This document shows positions 8,891 to 17,843 of a stretch of DNA of 64,000 nucleotides, piece after piece (position 1 is the stretch's first letter; every line of letters begins with the position of its first letter). This DNA comes from Streptomyces sp. Je 1-332 (GTDB lineage Bacteria > Actinomycetota > Actinomycetes > Streptomycetales > Streptomycetaceae). The translations under genes were made by a program, and so were the position numbers. The stretch spans positions 7,068,001 to 7,132,000 of the forward strand of contig NZ_CP160402.1 in NCBI RefSeq assembly GCF_040730185.1. The letters are read 5' to 3'. Below the pieces are notes generated by a model. It made no database searches and was not told the origin of the DNA. It saw only the letters and a list, made by a program, of their open reading frames with translations.

Positions 8891-10272
8891 CCAAGGAGTT
8901 CGACCTCGGCAGACTCCTCGCCGAGCGGGGCGCCGAGCGCTACGAACTGCACGCGCGGCATCTGAACCACCAGCTGCCGCGCATGCTGCACACCATCGGT
9001 TTCGACAAGGTCTACGAACGGGCCGAGGGCGCGTACTTCTGGGACGCGGAAGGCAACGACTACCTCGACATGCTCGCGGGCTTCGGGGTGATGGGCCTCG
9101 GCCGCCACCACCCCGTCGTACGCAAGGCGCTGCACGACGTCCTGGACGCCTCGCTCGCGGATCTGACCCGCTTCGACTGTCAGCCGCTGCCCGGCCTGCT
9201 CGCCGAGAAGCTGCTGACCAGAAGCCCGCACCTGGACCGGGTGTTCTTCGGCAACAGCGGCACCGAGGCCGTCGAGACCGCGCTGAAGTTCGCGCGGTAC
9301 GCGACGGGCCGACCGAGGGTGCTGTACTGCCGCCACGCCTTCCACGGCCTGACGACCGGCTCCCTCTCGGTGAACGGCGAGTCGGGCTTCCGGGACGGGT
9401 TCGCACCGCTGCTCCCCGACACCGCCGTGCCGCTCGGTGATCTGGACGCCCTGCGCAAGGAGTTGGCGAAGGGGGACGTGGCCGGGCTCATCGTCGAGCC
9501 CATCCAGGGCAAGGGCGTGCACGAGCCGCCGCCCGGCTATCTGCTCGCCGCCCAGGAGCTGTTGCGCCGGCACAAGGCGCTGCTCATCGCCGACGAGGTG
9601 CAGACGGGCCTCGGCAGGACCGGTGAGTTCTACGCCTATCAGCACGAGGAAGGCGTCGAGCCGGACCTGGTGTGTGTCGCGAAGGCGCTGTCCGGCGGCT
9701 ATGTGCCGGTGGGTGCGACGCTCGGCAAGGACTGGATCTTCAAGAAGGTCTACTCGTCCATGGACCGGGTGCTCGTGCACTCGGCGAGCTTCGGGTCCAA
9801 CGCGCAGGCCATGGCGGCCGGGCTCGCCGTCCTCTCCGTCATGGACGACGAGAGGATCGTCGAGAACGCGCGCGTCACCGGCGAACTCCTGAAGTCGCGG
9901 CTCGCCACGCTCGTCGACCGCTATGAGCTGCTGAGCGAGGTACGCGGCCGGGGCCTGATGATCGGCATCGAGTTCGGGCGGCCCAACTCACTGAAGCTGC
10001 GCAGCCGTTGGACGATGCTCCAGGCGGCACGCAAGGGTCTCTTCGCGCAGATGGTCGTCGTGCCGCTGCTGCAGAAGCACCGCATCCTCACCCAGGTCTC
10101 CGGTGACCATCTGGAGGTCATCAAGCTGATCCCGCCGCTGACCATCGGGGAGCGGGAAGTCGACCGGTTCGTGGAGGCCTTCACCGCCGTGATGGACGAG
10201 GCACACAGCGGGGGCGGACTGATGTGGGACTTCGGCAGGACGCTGGTCAAGCAGGCGGTGGCGAACCGCTGA
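8887..10272 (+). CDS. hpnO: HpnO-like class III aminotransferase
   Basis: A 461-residue PLP-dependent aminotransferase of the ornithine/acetylornithine class. [17 protein letters not shown] near 118-134 is the cofactor phosphate loop, [12 protein letters not shown] near 237-248 holds the PLP aspartate, and the lysine in [10 protein letters not shown] is K266. HpnO makes aminobacteriohopanetriol by transaminating a ribosylhopane-derived aldehyde. The class assignment is firm; the hopanoid role rests on location as the last gene of the operon, 4-bp overlapped with dxs. Confidence 0.85.
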   Translation: MTKEFDLGRLLAERGAERYELHARHLNHQLPRMLHTIGFDKVYERAEGAYFWDAEGNDYLDMLAGFGVMGLGRHHPVVRKALHDVLDASLADLTRFDCQPLPGLLAEKLLTRSPHLDRVFFGNSGTEAVETALKFARYATGRPRVLYCRHAFHGLTTGSLSVNGESGFRDGFAPLLPDTAVPLGDLDALRKELAKGDVAGLIVEPIQGKGVHEPPPGYLLAAQELLRRHKALLIADEVQTGLGRTGEFYAYQHEEGVEPDLVCVAKALSGGYVPVGATLGKDWIFKKVYSSMDRVLVHSASFGSNAQAMAAGLAVLSVMDDERIVENARVTGELLKSRLATLVDRYELLSEVRGRGLMIGIEFGRPNSLKLRSRWTMLQAARKGLFAQMVVVPLLQKHRILTQVSGDHLEVIKLIPPLTIGEREVDRFVEAFTAVMDEAHSGGGLMWDFGRTLVKQAVANR

Positions 10273-10317
10273 AGCCCGAGCCCACCTGGCCGTAGAACTC
10301 CCTGGGACGAACCCGCC

Positions 10318-10353
10318 TTTGCCTCAGGGGCAAAAAAGTTGCCGCAAAGGCAA
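10318..10353 (+). promoter_or_regulatory. Twin palindromic operators before the XRE/cupin gene
   Basis: Two near-identical dyads occur 20 bp apart centre to centre: TTTGCC-N5-GGCAAA at 10318-10334 and TTGCC-N5-GGCAA at 10339-10353. Both lie on one helical face, ending 20 nt before the ATG at 10374. The placement suggests autoregulation by the adjacent XRE-family repressor. The 102-bp gap after the aminotransferase otherwise holds nothing coding. Confidence 0.6.
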
Positions 10354-10373
10354 GGGGCTGGCTCAATCGAGGC

Positions 10374-11015
10374 ATGAGCAACGCCGAGCCCGAACCGCTC
10401 GACCCGGAAGCTGCCGAGGCCCTGCCCGCCGTCGCCCCGCAACTGCGCGAGCTGCGGCGCCGCGCCGCGCTGACGCTGGAGGCGGCGGCCAACGCCGCCG
10501 GGCTCTCGCCGGCCCACCTCTCCCGTCTGGAGACCGGGCAACGCCAGCCGTCCCTGCCGCTGCTGCTCGCGCTGGCCCGTACCTACGGTACGACGGTCTC
10601 GGAGCTGCTCGGCGAGACCCCCGCAGGCCGGGACGCGGTCGTCCGGGCCGCGGACATGGAACCGACGCGCGCGGGCGGCTGGACCTACTGGCAGGCGGGC
10701 GCGCAGGCCCGTGGCATGCAGGCGCTGCGGGTGCACGTGCCGCACGGGGCGCAGGGCGACATCGTGCGCGTCCATCCCGGCGAGGAGTGGCTGTACGTTC
10801 TTGAGGGGCGCCTGCGACTGCGGCTCGGCGACACCGCCCACACGCTCGAATCCGGGGACAGCGCGCACTTCGACTCGCTGACCCCGCACCGGATCGCCGC
10901 CGCGGACCACGCCGGCACCGACCTTCTCTTCGTCCACACCCTGCTGCAGAGTCCCGCCACTGCGCTGTGCCTGGGCGGGACCTCGCGCAACCCCACCATG
11001 GGAGAGACGCGATGA
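10374..11015 (+). CDS. XRE-family transcriptional regulator with cupin domain
   Basis: A 213-residue two-domain regulator. An N-terminal helix-turn-helix lies at about residues 20-75 (LRELRRRAALTLEAAANAAGLSPAHLSRLETGQRQPSLPLL written here only as its span; the recognition helix is PAHLSRLETG). A C-terminal cupin_2 barrel spans about 115-190 with VHPGEEWLYVLEGRLRLRLG. Such proteins sense small molecules with the cupin and repress nearby genes. Twin dyads directly upstream support autoregulation. It follows the hopanoid operon on the same strand but is probably transcribed from its own promoter. Effector unknown. Confidence 0.85.
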   Translation: MSNAEPEPLDPEAAEALPAVAPQLRELRRRAALTLEAAANAAGLSPAHLSRLETGQRQPSLPLLLALARTYGTTVSELLGETPAGRDAVVRAADMEPTRAGGWTYWQAGAQARGMQALRVHVPHGAQGDIVRVHPGEEWLYVLEGRLRLRLGDTAHTLESGDSAHFDSLTPHRIAAADHAGTDLLFVHTLLQSPATALCLGGTSRNPTMGETR

Positions 11016-11197
11016 CGGAATCCGAAGAGCGGCGGCCCGACTCCGCTCCCGCTCCCGCTCCCGCGAAGAAGGCGATGTCCCTGGAGGAGAAGCTCCCCCG
11101 CGGACTCTGGATCCGGCTGATCGTCTACGTAGCCGTGGGCCACCTCTTCGCGGCCTTCGTCTACCTGTTGTTCTCGCTGGGCGCGCAGAACCAGTAG
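11012..11197 (+). CDS. Small single-pass membrane protein (DUF6126-like)
   Basis: A 61-residue protein with an acidic, Ala/Pro-rich N-terminus, a short amphipathic part (LEEKLPRGLW) and one transmembrane helix around residues 36-57 (RLIVYVAVGHLFAAFVYLLF). The ATG at 11012 overlaps the regulator stop by 4 bp and is preceded by GGGAGAGA, so the two are co-translated. I recall similar short proteins beside XRE/cupin regulators in Streptomyces; no biochemical role is known to me. A regulator partner or membrane anchor is conceivable. Confidence 0.7.
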   Translation: MTESEERRPDSAPAPAPAKKAMSLEEKLPRGLWIRLIVYVAVGHLFAAFVYLLFSLGAQNQ

Positions 11198-11219
11198 CGG
11201 GCGGAGGCGACGCGCAGGG

Positions 11220-12023
11220 TCAGTCCAGGAGGTGCTCGCGCAGCCGCTCGCGGGTCTCCGGGGCCAGCTCGAGGCCCTCGGTGAGGTAGGTCTCCGTGTC
11301 GCCCCAGAGCTGCTCGATCGTTTCGAAGGCCGCGGTCAGATACTCGATGCGGGCCTCGAAGAGCGGGCTGAGCAGCTGCATGACCTCGGGGGACATGCTG
11401 GGGGAGTTGTCGCCGCGGCGGACCTTGTAGCGGCGGTGGGTGGCGTTCGACTCCAGGTAGTCCGCCTCGATGGCGTCGCGCTCCACACCGACGGCGAGGA
11501 GCGTGACGGCTATGGAGAGGCCCGCACGGTCCTTGCCCGCGGCGCAGTGCATCAGGGCGGGCACGCTGTCGGCGGCCATCTCGTGCAGCACGCGGCTGTG
11601 CTCGGCGGTGCGGTCCCTGATGATCTCGCGGTACGTGTCGGACATGCGTCCCGCGGCCTGCCCGTCGGCGAGCACCTCGCGCAGTTGGTCCAGGTCGCCG
11701 TCGCGGACCATCGTCCAGAACTCGGCGCCGTGGGCCGGGTCGGTCAGCGGCAGGTTCACGTTGCGCACGCCGGGCAGCTCGACGTCCGGGCCCTCGAGAC
11801 GCTGGTCGGCCCCGTTGCGGAAGTCGTAGATCGTGTGCAGCCCCAGGGTGGCGAGGAACGCCGCGTCGGCCGCCGTGGCGTGCGCGAGGTGACCGCTGCG
11901 AAAGAGCCGGCCCTGCCGGACCCGTCGGCCGTCCGCGGTCGGAAGTCCGCCCACGTCACGGAAGTTGCGGACTCCGGACAGCGTGGGCTCCGACAGCTCT
12001 GTCGGCGGGACTTGCTGCGTCAC
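11220..12023 (-). CDS. Tyrosine-specific protein phosphatase (DSP3/PtpB-like)
   Basis: A 267-residue phosphatase. The P-loop HCAAGKDRAG gives nucleophile C160 and R166, and the N-terminal GVRNFRDVGG motif is typical of the lipid/tyrosine phosphatase family that includes mycobacterial PtpB. The likely start is the GTG at 12023 with GGAGGAG just upstream. A longer open frame to 12104 adds 27 low-complexity residues without a better start. It stands alone, convergent with the small membrane protein gene. Confidence 0.85.
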   Translation of the reverse strand: MTQQVPPTELSEPTLSGVRNFRDVGGLPTADGRRVRQGRLFRSGHLAHATAADAAFLATLGLHTIYDFRNGADQRLEGPDVELPGVRNVNLPLTDPAHGAEFWTMVRDGDLDQLREVLADGQAAGRMSDTYREIIRDRTAEHSRVLHEMAADSVPALMHCAAGKDRAGLSIAVTLLAVGVERDAIEADYLESNATHRRYKVRRGDNSPSMSPEVMQLLSPLFEARIEYLTAAFETIEQLWGDTETYLTEGLELAPETRERLREHLLD

Positions 12024-12094
12024 GGGGGCTCCTCCCCTCCGGCCGCCGGCGCGACTCGCCGGTGGGGTGCGGCTTCGACCATACGACATGGGTT

Positions 12095-12132
12095 CCTGAG
12101 GCAATCACTGCCCGCGCATGAGCGTTGCCTCA
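12095..12132. promoter_or_regulatory. TGAGGCAA / TTGCCTCA inverted repeat
   Basis: CCTGAGGCAA (12095-12104) and TTGCCTCA (12125-12132) form an inverted pair with 20 nt between arms, upstream of the phosphatase gene. The 10-mer TTGCCTCAGG is also the left part of the operator at 10318, so the XRE/cupin regulator might act here too. This is suggestive only. Confidence 0.3.
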
Positions 12133-12353
12133 CGGGTGGCGGTTGATGGGGGCCGAGACCGAAGGCGGCGAGCCGCGGCTCTAGTTGGCTCCGCCGGGGA
12201 CCCTGACGCGGCGGTGCTCCGCGTCCGCCGGGTGTGAGCGGTGCGTCGCGCGAGAGGCGCGTCCGCCGGATGTAAGAGGCGCCCGGGCCGCTGCGTATTC
12301 CTTGCTTGGGTGAAACTTGACCGGTGGCTTATCTCACCCCCCGTCAACCCCTC

Positions 12354-12369
12354 CCTACGGTGGCGTAGG
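12354..12369 (+). promoter_or_regulatory. Perfect dyad CCTACG-N4-CGTAGG before the GDSL hydrolase gene
   Basis: The palindrome CCTACGGTGGCGTAGG ends 29 nt before the GTG start. Its size and symmetry resemble operators of TetR-family regulators of lipid metabolism in actinobacteria. No TetR gene lies in the window, so the regulator would be encoded elsewhere. Confidence 0.5.
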
Positions 12370-12398
12370 TCACTTGGCGAGGAGAAAGATACGACGAC

Positions 12399-13217
12399 GT
12401 GAGAGCAGAGTCGACAACCTTCATCCCTGACCCATTCACCTCCTACGCAGCAGTCGGCGACAGCTTCACCGAAGGCGTGGGGGACCCCGGCCCCGACGGG
12501 GCGTTCGTCGGCTGGGCCGACCGTCTTGCCGTGCTGCTCGACGACCGGATGCCGGAGCACACCTTCCGGTACGCCAACCTCGCCGTGCGCGGCAAGCTGC
12601 TCGACCAGATCGTCGCGGACCAGGTGCCCCTCGCCAAGGAACTGGCCCCCGACTTCCTGACGTTCTGCGCGGGCGGCAACGACATCATCCGCCCCGGCAC
12701 CGATCCGGACGAGGTCGCCGAGCGGTTCGAGCGGGCCGTCGCCGACCTCACGTCGTCGGTCGGTACGGTCATGGTGACCACGGGGTTCGACACCCGCACA
12801 GTGCCGGTCCTCAAGCATCTGCGCGGCAAGATCGCCACGTACAACGGCCATGTCCGCGCGATCGCCGACCGGTACGGCTGCCCGGTGCTCGACCTGTGGT
12901 CCCTCAAGACCATCCAGGACCGCCGCGCCTGGGACGGCGACCGCCTTCACCTCTCCGCCGAGGGGCACACGCGCGTGGCGCTGCGCGCGGCCCAGGTCCT
13001 CGGCCTCGAGGTCCCCGCGGACCCGGACCAGCCGTGGCCGCCGGAGCCGCCCCGCGGGACGCTCGAGGTGCGGCGCGACGACATCAACTGGGCGCGCGAG
13101 TACCTGGTGCCGTGGTTCGGGAGGCGCCTGCGGGGAGAGTCGTCGGGGGACCACGTGGAGGCGAAGGGGAGCGTGGACCCGTACACGGTGCGGATGCACA
13201 TCAAGGCGGCGTCCTGA
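12399..13217 (+). CDS. SGNH/GDSL-family hydrolase
   Basis: A 272-residue esterase/lipase-like protein. Block I AVGDSFTEG holds the nucleophilic serine near residue 23, block III appears as GGND (CAGGNDII near 91), and block V is DRLHLSAEGH near 184-193. No signal peptide is visible, so it is probably cytoplasmic. Substrate unknown; acyl or acetyl esters are usual. The GTG at 12399 follows GAGGAGAAAGA with rather long spacing. Confidence 0.85.
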   Translation: MRAESTTFIPDPFTSYAAVGDSFTEGVGDPGPDGAFVGWADRLAVLLDDRMPEHTFRYANLAVRGKLLDQIVADQVPLAKELAPDFLTFCAGGNDIIRPGTDPDEVAERFERAVADLTSSVGTVMVTTGFDTRTVPVLKHLRGKIATYNGHVRAIADRYGCPVLDLWSLKTIQDRRAWDGDRLHLSAEGHTRVALRAAQVLGLEVPADPDQPWPPEPPRGTLEVRRDDINWAREYLVPWFGRRLRGESSGDHVEAKGSVDPYTVRMHIKAAS

Positions 13218-13525
13218 GCGGAGTCCGCCCGGCGGCCGGCCCGGCCCTAACCGCCGGGCAGCCTATCCACCTCTCGAGCGTGCGTTCGCGTACCAGCGAC
13301 CGGCAAGCGGGCGCTCGGTCGGCGATCACGGCGCGGGGCCCGCGCGCCGCGCACCTAGATCTCCGCGCCGACGACGACAAGCAGCTCCGTATAGCGACCG
13401 GGCTGCTCTCCGGCCCCGTGCCTCCGGCGCGGGCGCGTGCGTGGCCGGTGTGGGGGCCTCCGGACGGCCGCTGTCGGAGGCGGCGCCCATAATGGAGATC
13501 TGACCTACCCCTTCCAGGAGGTGCT
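13218..13525. other. Intergenic region before the MBL-fold gene
   Basis: About 308 bp without a supportable gene. The only promoter-like string is CATAAT near 13489, about 30 nt before the next start, with no clear -35 box. Confidence 0.5.
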
Positions 13526-14752
13526 GTGTCCCGTTCGCTGAGCTATGGGCTCCGTTCGCTCAGGACCGCGCCCTTCGGCGCGGATCCGGCCGGTGAGCGG
13601 CTCGCGAGGATCCGCCGATCGCCGAACTTCGCTGATGGGTCCTTCCAGAACCCCGACGGCGCGCGGATCCGGCCCACCGGTTCGACACTCGAGTTCGCGA
13701 AGATCTACTTCCGTAAGGAGGAGCGGATCCGGCGCGGCCCCATGGGCACCGTCCCGGTGCATGCCACGACCCTCGCCGACCTCGCGAAGCCCTCGGCCAG
13801 TGGGCTGCGGATCACCTGGATGGGGCACTCCAGCGTGCTGGCCGAGATCGACGGGCGCCGGGTGCTCTTCGACCCGGTCTGGGGAGAGCGGTGCTCCCCC
13901 TTCTCCTGGGTGGGGCCCAAGCGGCTGCACCCCGTGCCGGTGCCGCTCGCGGCGCTCGGCCCGGTGGACGTCGTGGTGATCTCGCACGACCACTACGACC
14001 ACCTGGACATGCCCACGATCCAGGCCCTGGCGGGCACGGACACGGTCTTCGCGGTACCGCTCGGCGTCGGCGCCCACCTGGAGCGCTGGGGCGTCCCCGC
14101 GGACCGGCTGCGCGAGCTCGACTGGAACGAGGCCGCGACGGTGGGCGGCCTGACCCTGACGGCGACGCCCGCGCGCCACTTCTGCGGCCGCGGTCTGCGC
14201 AACCCGCAGCACACGCTCTGGGCGTCCTGGGTCGTCGCGGGACCCGAACACCGCGTCTACCACAGCGGGGACACCGGCTATTTCTCCGGCTTCCGGGAGA
14301 TCGGCGCCGAGCACGGCCCGTTCGACGTCACGATGATCCAGATCGGGGCGTACAGCGAGTTCTGGCCCGACATCCACATGACGCCCGAGGAGGGCGTCCG
14401 CGCCCACCTCGACCTCCAGAGCGGGGACCGTCAGGGCGGGCGGCCCGACGGTGTGCTGCTGCCGATCCACTGGGGCACGTTCAACCTCGCGCCGCACCCG
14501 TGGTCCGCACCGGGCGAGGGCACGGTCGCGGCGGCGGGCCGCGCGGGGGCGAAGATCGCGTTGCCCGTCCCCGGCGAACCGTTCGAGCCCGCTTCGGACG
14601 CCGTTCCCGCCGAGCCGTGGTGGCGCGGCATCGCGATCGAGCCCGAGGGCGGCTGGTCCCTTCCGGACGTCACCGCCGCGGCCGCCGAGCTCTCCGCACC
14701 CGCCGGACGCGCGGAGGGCACCGGTGAGCCCGAGGCGGCGCGCATCGGCTGA
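13526..14752 (+). CDS. MBL-fold metal-dependent hydrolase (NAPE-PLD/UlaG-like)
   Basis: A 408-residue metallo-beta-lactamase-fold protein. WMGHSSVLAEIDGRRVLFDPVW precedes the metal motif HDHYDHLD near residues 154-161. Further ligands are offered by ARHFCGRG and SGDTGYF near 250. The order of motifs fits the branch containing N-acylphosphatidylethanolamine phospholipase D and lactonases. The GTG at 13526 follows CCAGGAGGTGCT. Substrate cannot be inferred. Confidence 0.85.
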   Translation: MSRSLSYGLRSLRTAPFGADPAGERLARIRRSPNFADGSFQNPDGARIRPTGSTLEFAKIYFRKEERIRRGPMGTVPVHATTLADLAKPSASGLRITWMGHSSVLAEIDGRRVLFDPVWGERCSPFSWVGPKRLHPVPVPLAALGPVDVVVISHDHYDHLDMPTIQALAGTDTVFAVPLGVGAHLERWGVPADRLRELDWNEAATVGGLTLTATPARHFCGRGLRNPQHTLWASWVVAGPEHRVYHSGDTGYFSGFREIGAEHGPFDVTMIQIGAYSEFWPDIHMTPEEGVRAHLDLQSGDRQGGRPDGVLLPIHWGTFNLAPHPWSAPGEGTVAAAGRAGAKIALPVPGEPFEPASDAVPAEPWWRGIAIEPEGGWSLPDVTAAAAELSAPAGRAEGTGEPEAARIG

Positions 14753-14779
14753 CACCGGCTGACGGGGAGCCGCGGCTCG

Positions 14780-15328
14780 TCACCGCCGGCCGCCGAACTC
14801 CCAGTCGTGGACCTCGATGCCGTCGTACAGGTCCGGGGTCAGGACCGCGCGTGCCGCGTCCGGGTCCGGCGCCCGGACCAGCGCCGCCGTGCCCAGCCAG
14901 GCGGCGCCGTCGTCGGACAGCAGCGGCCCGTACGCGATCAGTCAGTCCCGGTCGCCCGGCACGTCGAGGTCGGCGGTGTGCCCGGAGCCGAGGCCGATGA
15001 CCGCGTACCGGCGGCCACCGCTGCGGCCGCCGGGGAAGTCCCACATGGTGCGCCCCAGCGTGTTGCGCCACCGGCGCAGCAGCACGTCCCGGAACGCGCC
15101 CGCCTGGTAGCAGGGCTCATCGAAGGCGAACGCGCGAGCGGCGGCGGGATCCGGCAGGTCGACGATGTGCACGCTGCCGCTGGGCGTCTGACCGTCGGCG
15201 GCGAAGGTCGGCCCCCGGGCGATCAACTCCGCCGCGTACCGGTCCATGTAGGACCAGTGGTCCTCCACCAGCTTCTCGCGCAACGTCGTCGAGCCGGGCC
15301 GGTCGCGGTGATAGCAGAAGAACTCCAT
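14780..15328 (-). pseudogene. Double YCII-domain protein interrupted by in-frame TGA
   Basis: From the ATG at 15328 the first YCII (YciI/EthD-like) domain runs about 95 residues (DHWSYMDRYAAELIARGP). A second starts near RRYAVIGLG but reaches TGA at 14944-14942 after DVPGDRD. In the same frame translation resumes as LIAYGPLLSDDGAAW...LTPDLYDGIEVHDWEFGG and ends at a second TGA (14782-14780), so the second domain is intact except for one stop. A TGG-to-TGA change is the simplest cause; sequencing error or readthrough are alternatives. Without readthrough a 128-residue protein is made. Function unknown. Confidence 0.75.
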
Positions 15329-15605
15329 GCCGGGGACTCTCGCCGACGTACGGCGGAGGCTCAACAGGATTCCGTCCTCGGATTCGGACGGCCGTGCGAC
15401 GTGTCATACCAGAGCGGGACGCTGGGTGCCGGACTTTGTCAACTGCCTCCCGCACATGAAGTGTTGGTGACTACCGTGAGTGTCCGCCGGTCGACGCAGG
15501 GATCATGGCAGCGGTCCTGCCTGTGCACCTGCCGACCGGTACGGCGATGCCGCGAAGCCACCGGTCGCGCGCCCGTCGGAGCCCGTTCCCCGACCGAGGA
15601 CGCTG

Positions 15606-17339
15606 ATGTCTCACCTCCGTGCACCGGCCGCCCGCGCAGACCGCCGTGAGGGCGGGCGGCACGGCAGGCCCGGTGGCCGACCCGTCACGGCGCTGCCCGA
15701 GGCCCGGATACGGCCCCAGCTCCTGCGTATCGCCGTGCTGCCCGCCGTCGCGGTGACCCTCTGCGCCGCGGCAGCCGTGCTGTTCATCGTCCGGTCGACC
15801 CCCGGCCCGTTCGAGCCGGCCCTGTTTCTCATCCTCGCCGCCGCCGGGGCCATCAGCCTCGCCAGCGTCGTGATCGCCGCCATCGCGGCAGGCCGCACCG
15901 CGACCTCCGTACGCGAAAGGGTCGGCACCCTGCGCCGCACCACCGCGCGCGGCCAGGCCGAGCTGCGCGAAGTCGTCGAGCAGTTGCGCCGCGGCGACGG
16001 CCCGCCCCCGCGCAGGACTCCCGTCAGATCCGCCCCGGAGGGCGACGACTTCGGGCTGCTCGCCGTCGAGCTCTCCCGGGCCCAGGACGTCGCCGTCACC
16101 GCCGTCGTGCAGGCCTCGCAGCTCTCCAGCCACGCGGGAAGCGAACAGAAGGTCGAGGTCTTCGTCAATCTGGCCCGGCGGCTGCAGTCCCTCGTGCACC
16201 GCGAGATCTCGATCCTCGACGAGCTGGAGAACGAGGTCGAGGACCCGGAGCTGCTCAAGGGCCTCTTCCACGTCGACCACCTGGCCACCCGCATCCGCAG
16301 ACACGCCGAGAACCTCGCCGTGCTCGGCGGCGCCATCTCGCGCCGCCAGTGGAGCAACCCGGTCTCGATGACGGAGGTGCTCCGCTCGGCCATCGCGGAG
16401 GTCGAGCAGTACTCGCGCGTCAAGCTGGTGCCGCCGATCGCCGGCACCCTGCGCGGCCACGCCGTCGCCGACGTCATCCACCTCCTGGCCGAACTCGTCG
16501 AGAACGCCACGGTGTTCTCCGCCCCGCACACCCAAGTCCTGCTGCGCGCCAACGTGGTGACCGCCGGGCTCGCCGTCGAGGTCGAGGACCGCGGCCTCGG
16601 TATGCCGCTGACCGAGCAGAACAAGATGAACCACCTGCTCGCCGACCCGGACCAGGTGAATGTCGCGAGCCTCCTCCAGGACGGCAGGATCGGCCTCTAC
16701 GTGGTCTCCGCGCTGGCCCGGCGCCACGGCATCGCGGTCCGCCTCCAGACCAACATCTACGGAGGCGTGCAGGCTGTACTGATCCTGCCGCAAGGGCTGC
16801 TCGGCACCGAGCCGCAGAACGAGCCCGTCACCGCGGGGGGCCCACAGCGGACCCCGGAAGCGGTGGCCGTGCCCCGGCAGCCGCAGCGGGACGCGCCACC
16901 GCCACCGCCCCCGCCGCCCGCCACGCGACCCGCTCCCGTGCCCCACGGCTCCCCGCCCGCCCCGCTGCCCGTACGGGGCCGGGAGGGCAGGGAAGGCAGG
17001 CCGACGCCGGCCGAGGCCGTGCCGGGGATCCGCCCCGAGGACCGGCAGGCCGCCGCCCAGAACGCGGGGGCACCGCCCACGCCCCTCAACGGCGACGCCG
17101 TACGCGGCCGGGTGGGCAAGCCCCAACTGCCCAAACGGCGCGCCCAGGAACACATCGCGCCCCAGCTGCGGGACGCGCCCTCGCCCCGCCCGGCGAGCGA
17201 ACAGCACGTGGGCCACGACCCGGGCCTGATGGCGGCCTTCCAGCGCGGCATCGGGCTCGCCGCCGCACAGGAGACGCGCGACCCGGCGCCGCGGCCCGAC
17301 CTCCATGTCCCCCACGACGGGGGCGACCAGGGTGGCTGA
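15606..17339 (+). CDS. cvnA: Conservon sensor-kinase-like protein CvnA
   Basis: A 577-residue membrane histidine-kinase-like protein. Two transmembrane helices lie at about residues 39-62 and 72-98, followed by a coiled linker, a dimerisation region (HVDHLATRIRRHAENLAVLGG) and an HATPase_c N-box ELVENATVFS with GLGMP and GRIGLYVVSALARRHG. The C-terminal 180 residues are Pro/Ala-rich and disordered. In conservons CvnA works with CvnB-D as a GPCR-like membrane signalling complex. The ATG at 15606 is preceded by GAGGACGC. The open frame upstream to 15480 lacks a ribosome site. Confidence 0.9.
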   Translation: MSHLRAPAARADRREGGRHGRPGGRPVTALPEARIRPQLLRIAVLPAVAVTLCAAAAVLFIVRSTPGPFEPALFLILAAAGAISLASVVIAAIAAGRTATSVRERVGTLRRTTARGQAELREVVEQLRRGDGPPPRRTPVRSAPEGDDFGLLAVELSRAQDVAVTAVVQASQLSSHAGSEQKVEVFVNLARRLQSLVHREISILDELENEVEDPELLKGLFHVDHLATRIRRHAENLAVLGGAISRRQWSNPVSMTEVLRSAIAEVEQYSRVKLVPPIAGTLRGHAVADVIHLLAELVENATVFSAPHTQVLLRANVVTAGLAVEVEDRGLGMPLTEQNKMNHLLADPDQVNVASLLQDGRIGLYVVSALARRHGIAVRLQTNIYGGVQAVLILPQGLLGTEPQNEPVTAGGPQRTPEAVAVPRQPQRDAPPPPPPPPATRPAPVPHGSPPAPLPVRGREGREGRPTPAEAVPGIRPEDRQAAAQNAGAPPTPLNGDAVRGRVGKPQLPKRRAQEHIAPQLRDAPSPRPASEQHVGHDPGLMAAFQRGIGLAAAQETRDPAPRPDLHVPHDGGDQGG

Positions 17340-17406
17340 ACCGCACCACCCCGACGGCACCACGTCTGCCCCGGCAGACCCTCGTACCTCAAGGAGTCGA
17401 TCCACC

Positions 17407-17841
17407 ATGGCGAGCGATGCGCCGACCGGGCAGGTTTCCGACCTCGACTGGCTGATGAGCGGACTCGTGCAGCGCGTGCCGCACACCCACAGCGCGGTCC
17501 TGCTCTCCTCCGACGGACTCGTGAAGTCGGTCCATGGCCTCGACCCGGACAGCGCCGACCACATGGCGGCCCTCGCCTCCGGGCTCTACTCACTGGGCCG
17601 CAGCGCGGGCATCCGGTTCGGGGACGGCGGCGACGTACGCCAGGTCGTCGTGGAACTCGACTCCACCCTCCTGTTCGTGTCCACGGCAGGCTCCGGCACC
17701 TGTCTCGCGGTGCTCGCCGGGCGCGACGCCGACGCCGCTGTGCTCGGCTACGAAATGACGATGCTGGTCAAGAGCGTGCGCCCCTACCTGCTCACCGCAC
17801 CCCGGCAACCCGCCGGTGAACCCGCCCCGATGAGGCATTGA
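17407..17841 (+). CDS. cvnB: Roadblock/LC7 protein CvnB
   Basis: A 144-residue Roadblock/LC7-domain protein. LDWLMSGLVQRVPHTHSAVLLSSDGL opens the fold and continues through a GLYSLGR...GIRFG stretch to LLFVSTAGSGTCLAVL. Such proteins act as small-GTPase regulators or scaffolds. Within the conservon it probably links CvnA to the GTPase CvnD. The ATG at 17407 follows CAAGGAGTCGATCC. The next gene overlaps or nearly abuts. Confidence 0.9.
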   Translation: MASDAPTGQVSDLDWLMSGLVQRVPHTHSAVLLSSDGLVKSVHGLDPDSADHMAALASGLYSLGRSAGIRFGDGGDVRQVVVELDSTLLFVSTAGSGTCLAVLAGRDADAAVLGYEMTMLVKSVRPYLLTAPRQPAGEPAPMRH

Positions 17842-17843
17842 GC

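Larger units (their letters stand above)
12024..12398. other. Divergent intergenic region, phosphatase / GDSL hydrolase
   Basis: These 375 bp separate divergent genes and contain no convincing ORF. Apart from the inverted repeat at 12095-12132 and the dyad at 12354-12369, there is an imperfect direct repeat containing CGCGTCCGCCGG near 12217 and 12261. Confidence 0.7.

Noticed and set aside
6389..9406. A 1005-codon open frame on the - strand
   Set aside because: It runs antisense to hpnH, dxs and hpnO, which all have full family motifs; the peptide is Arg/Gly-rich without domains.
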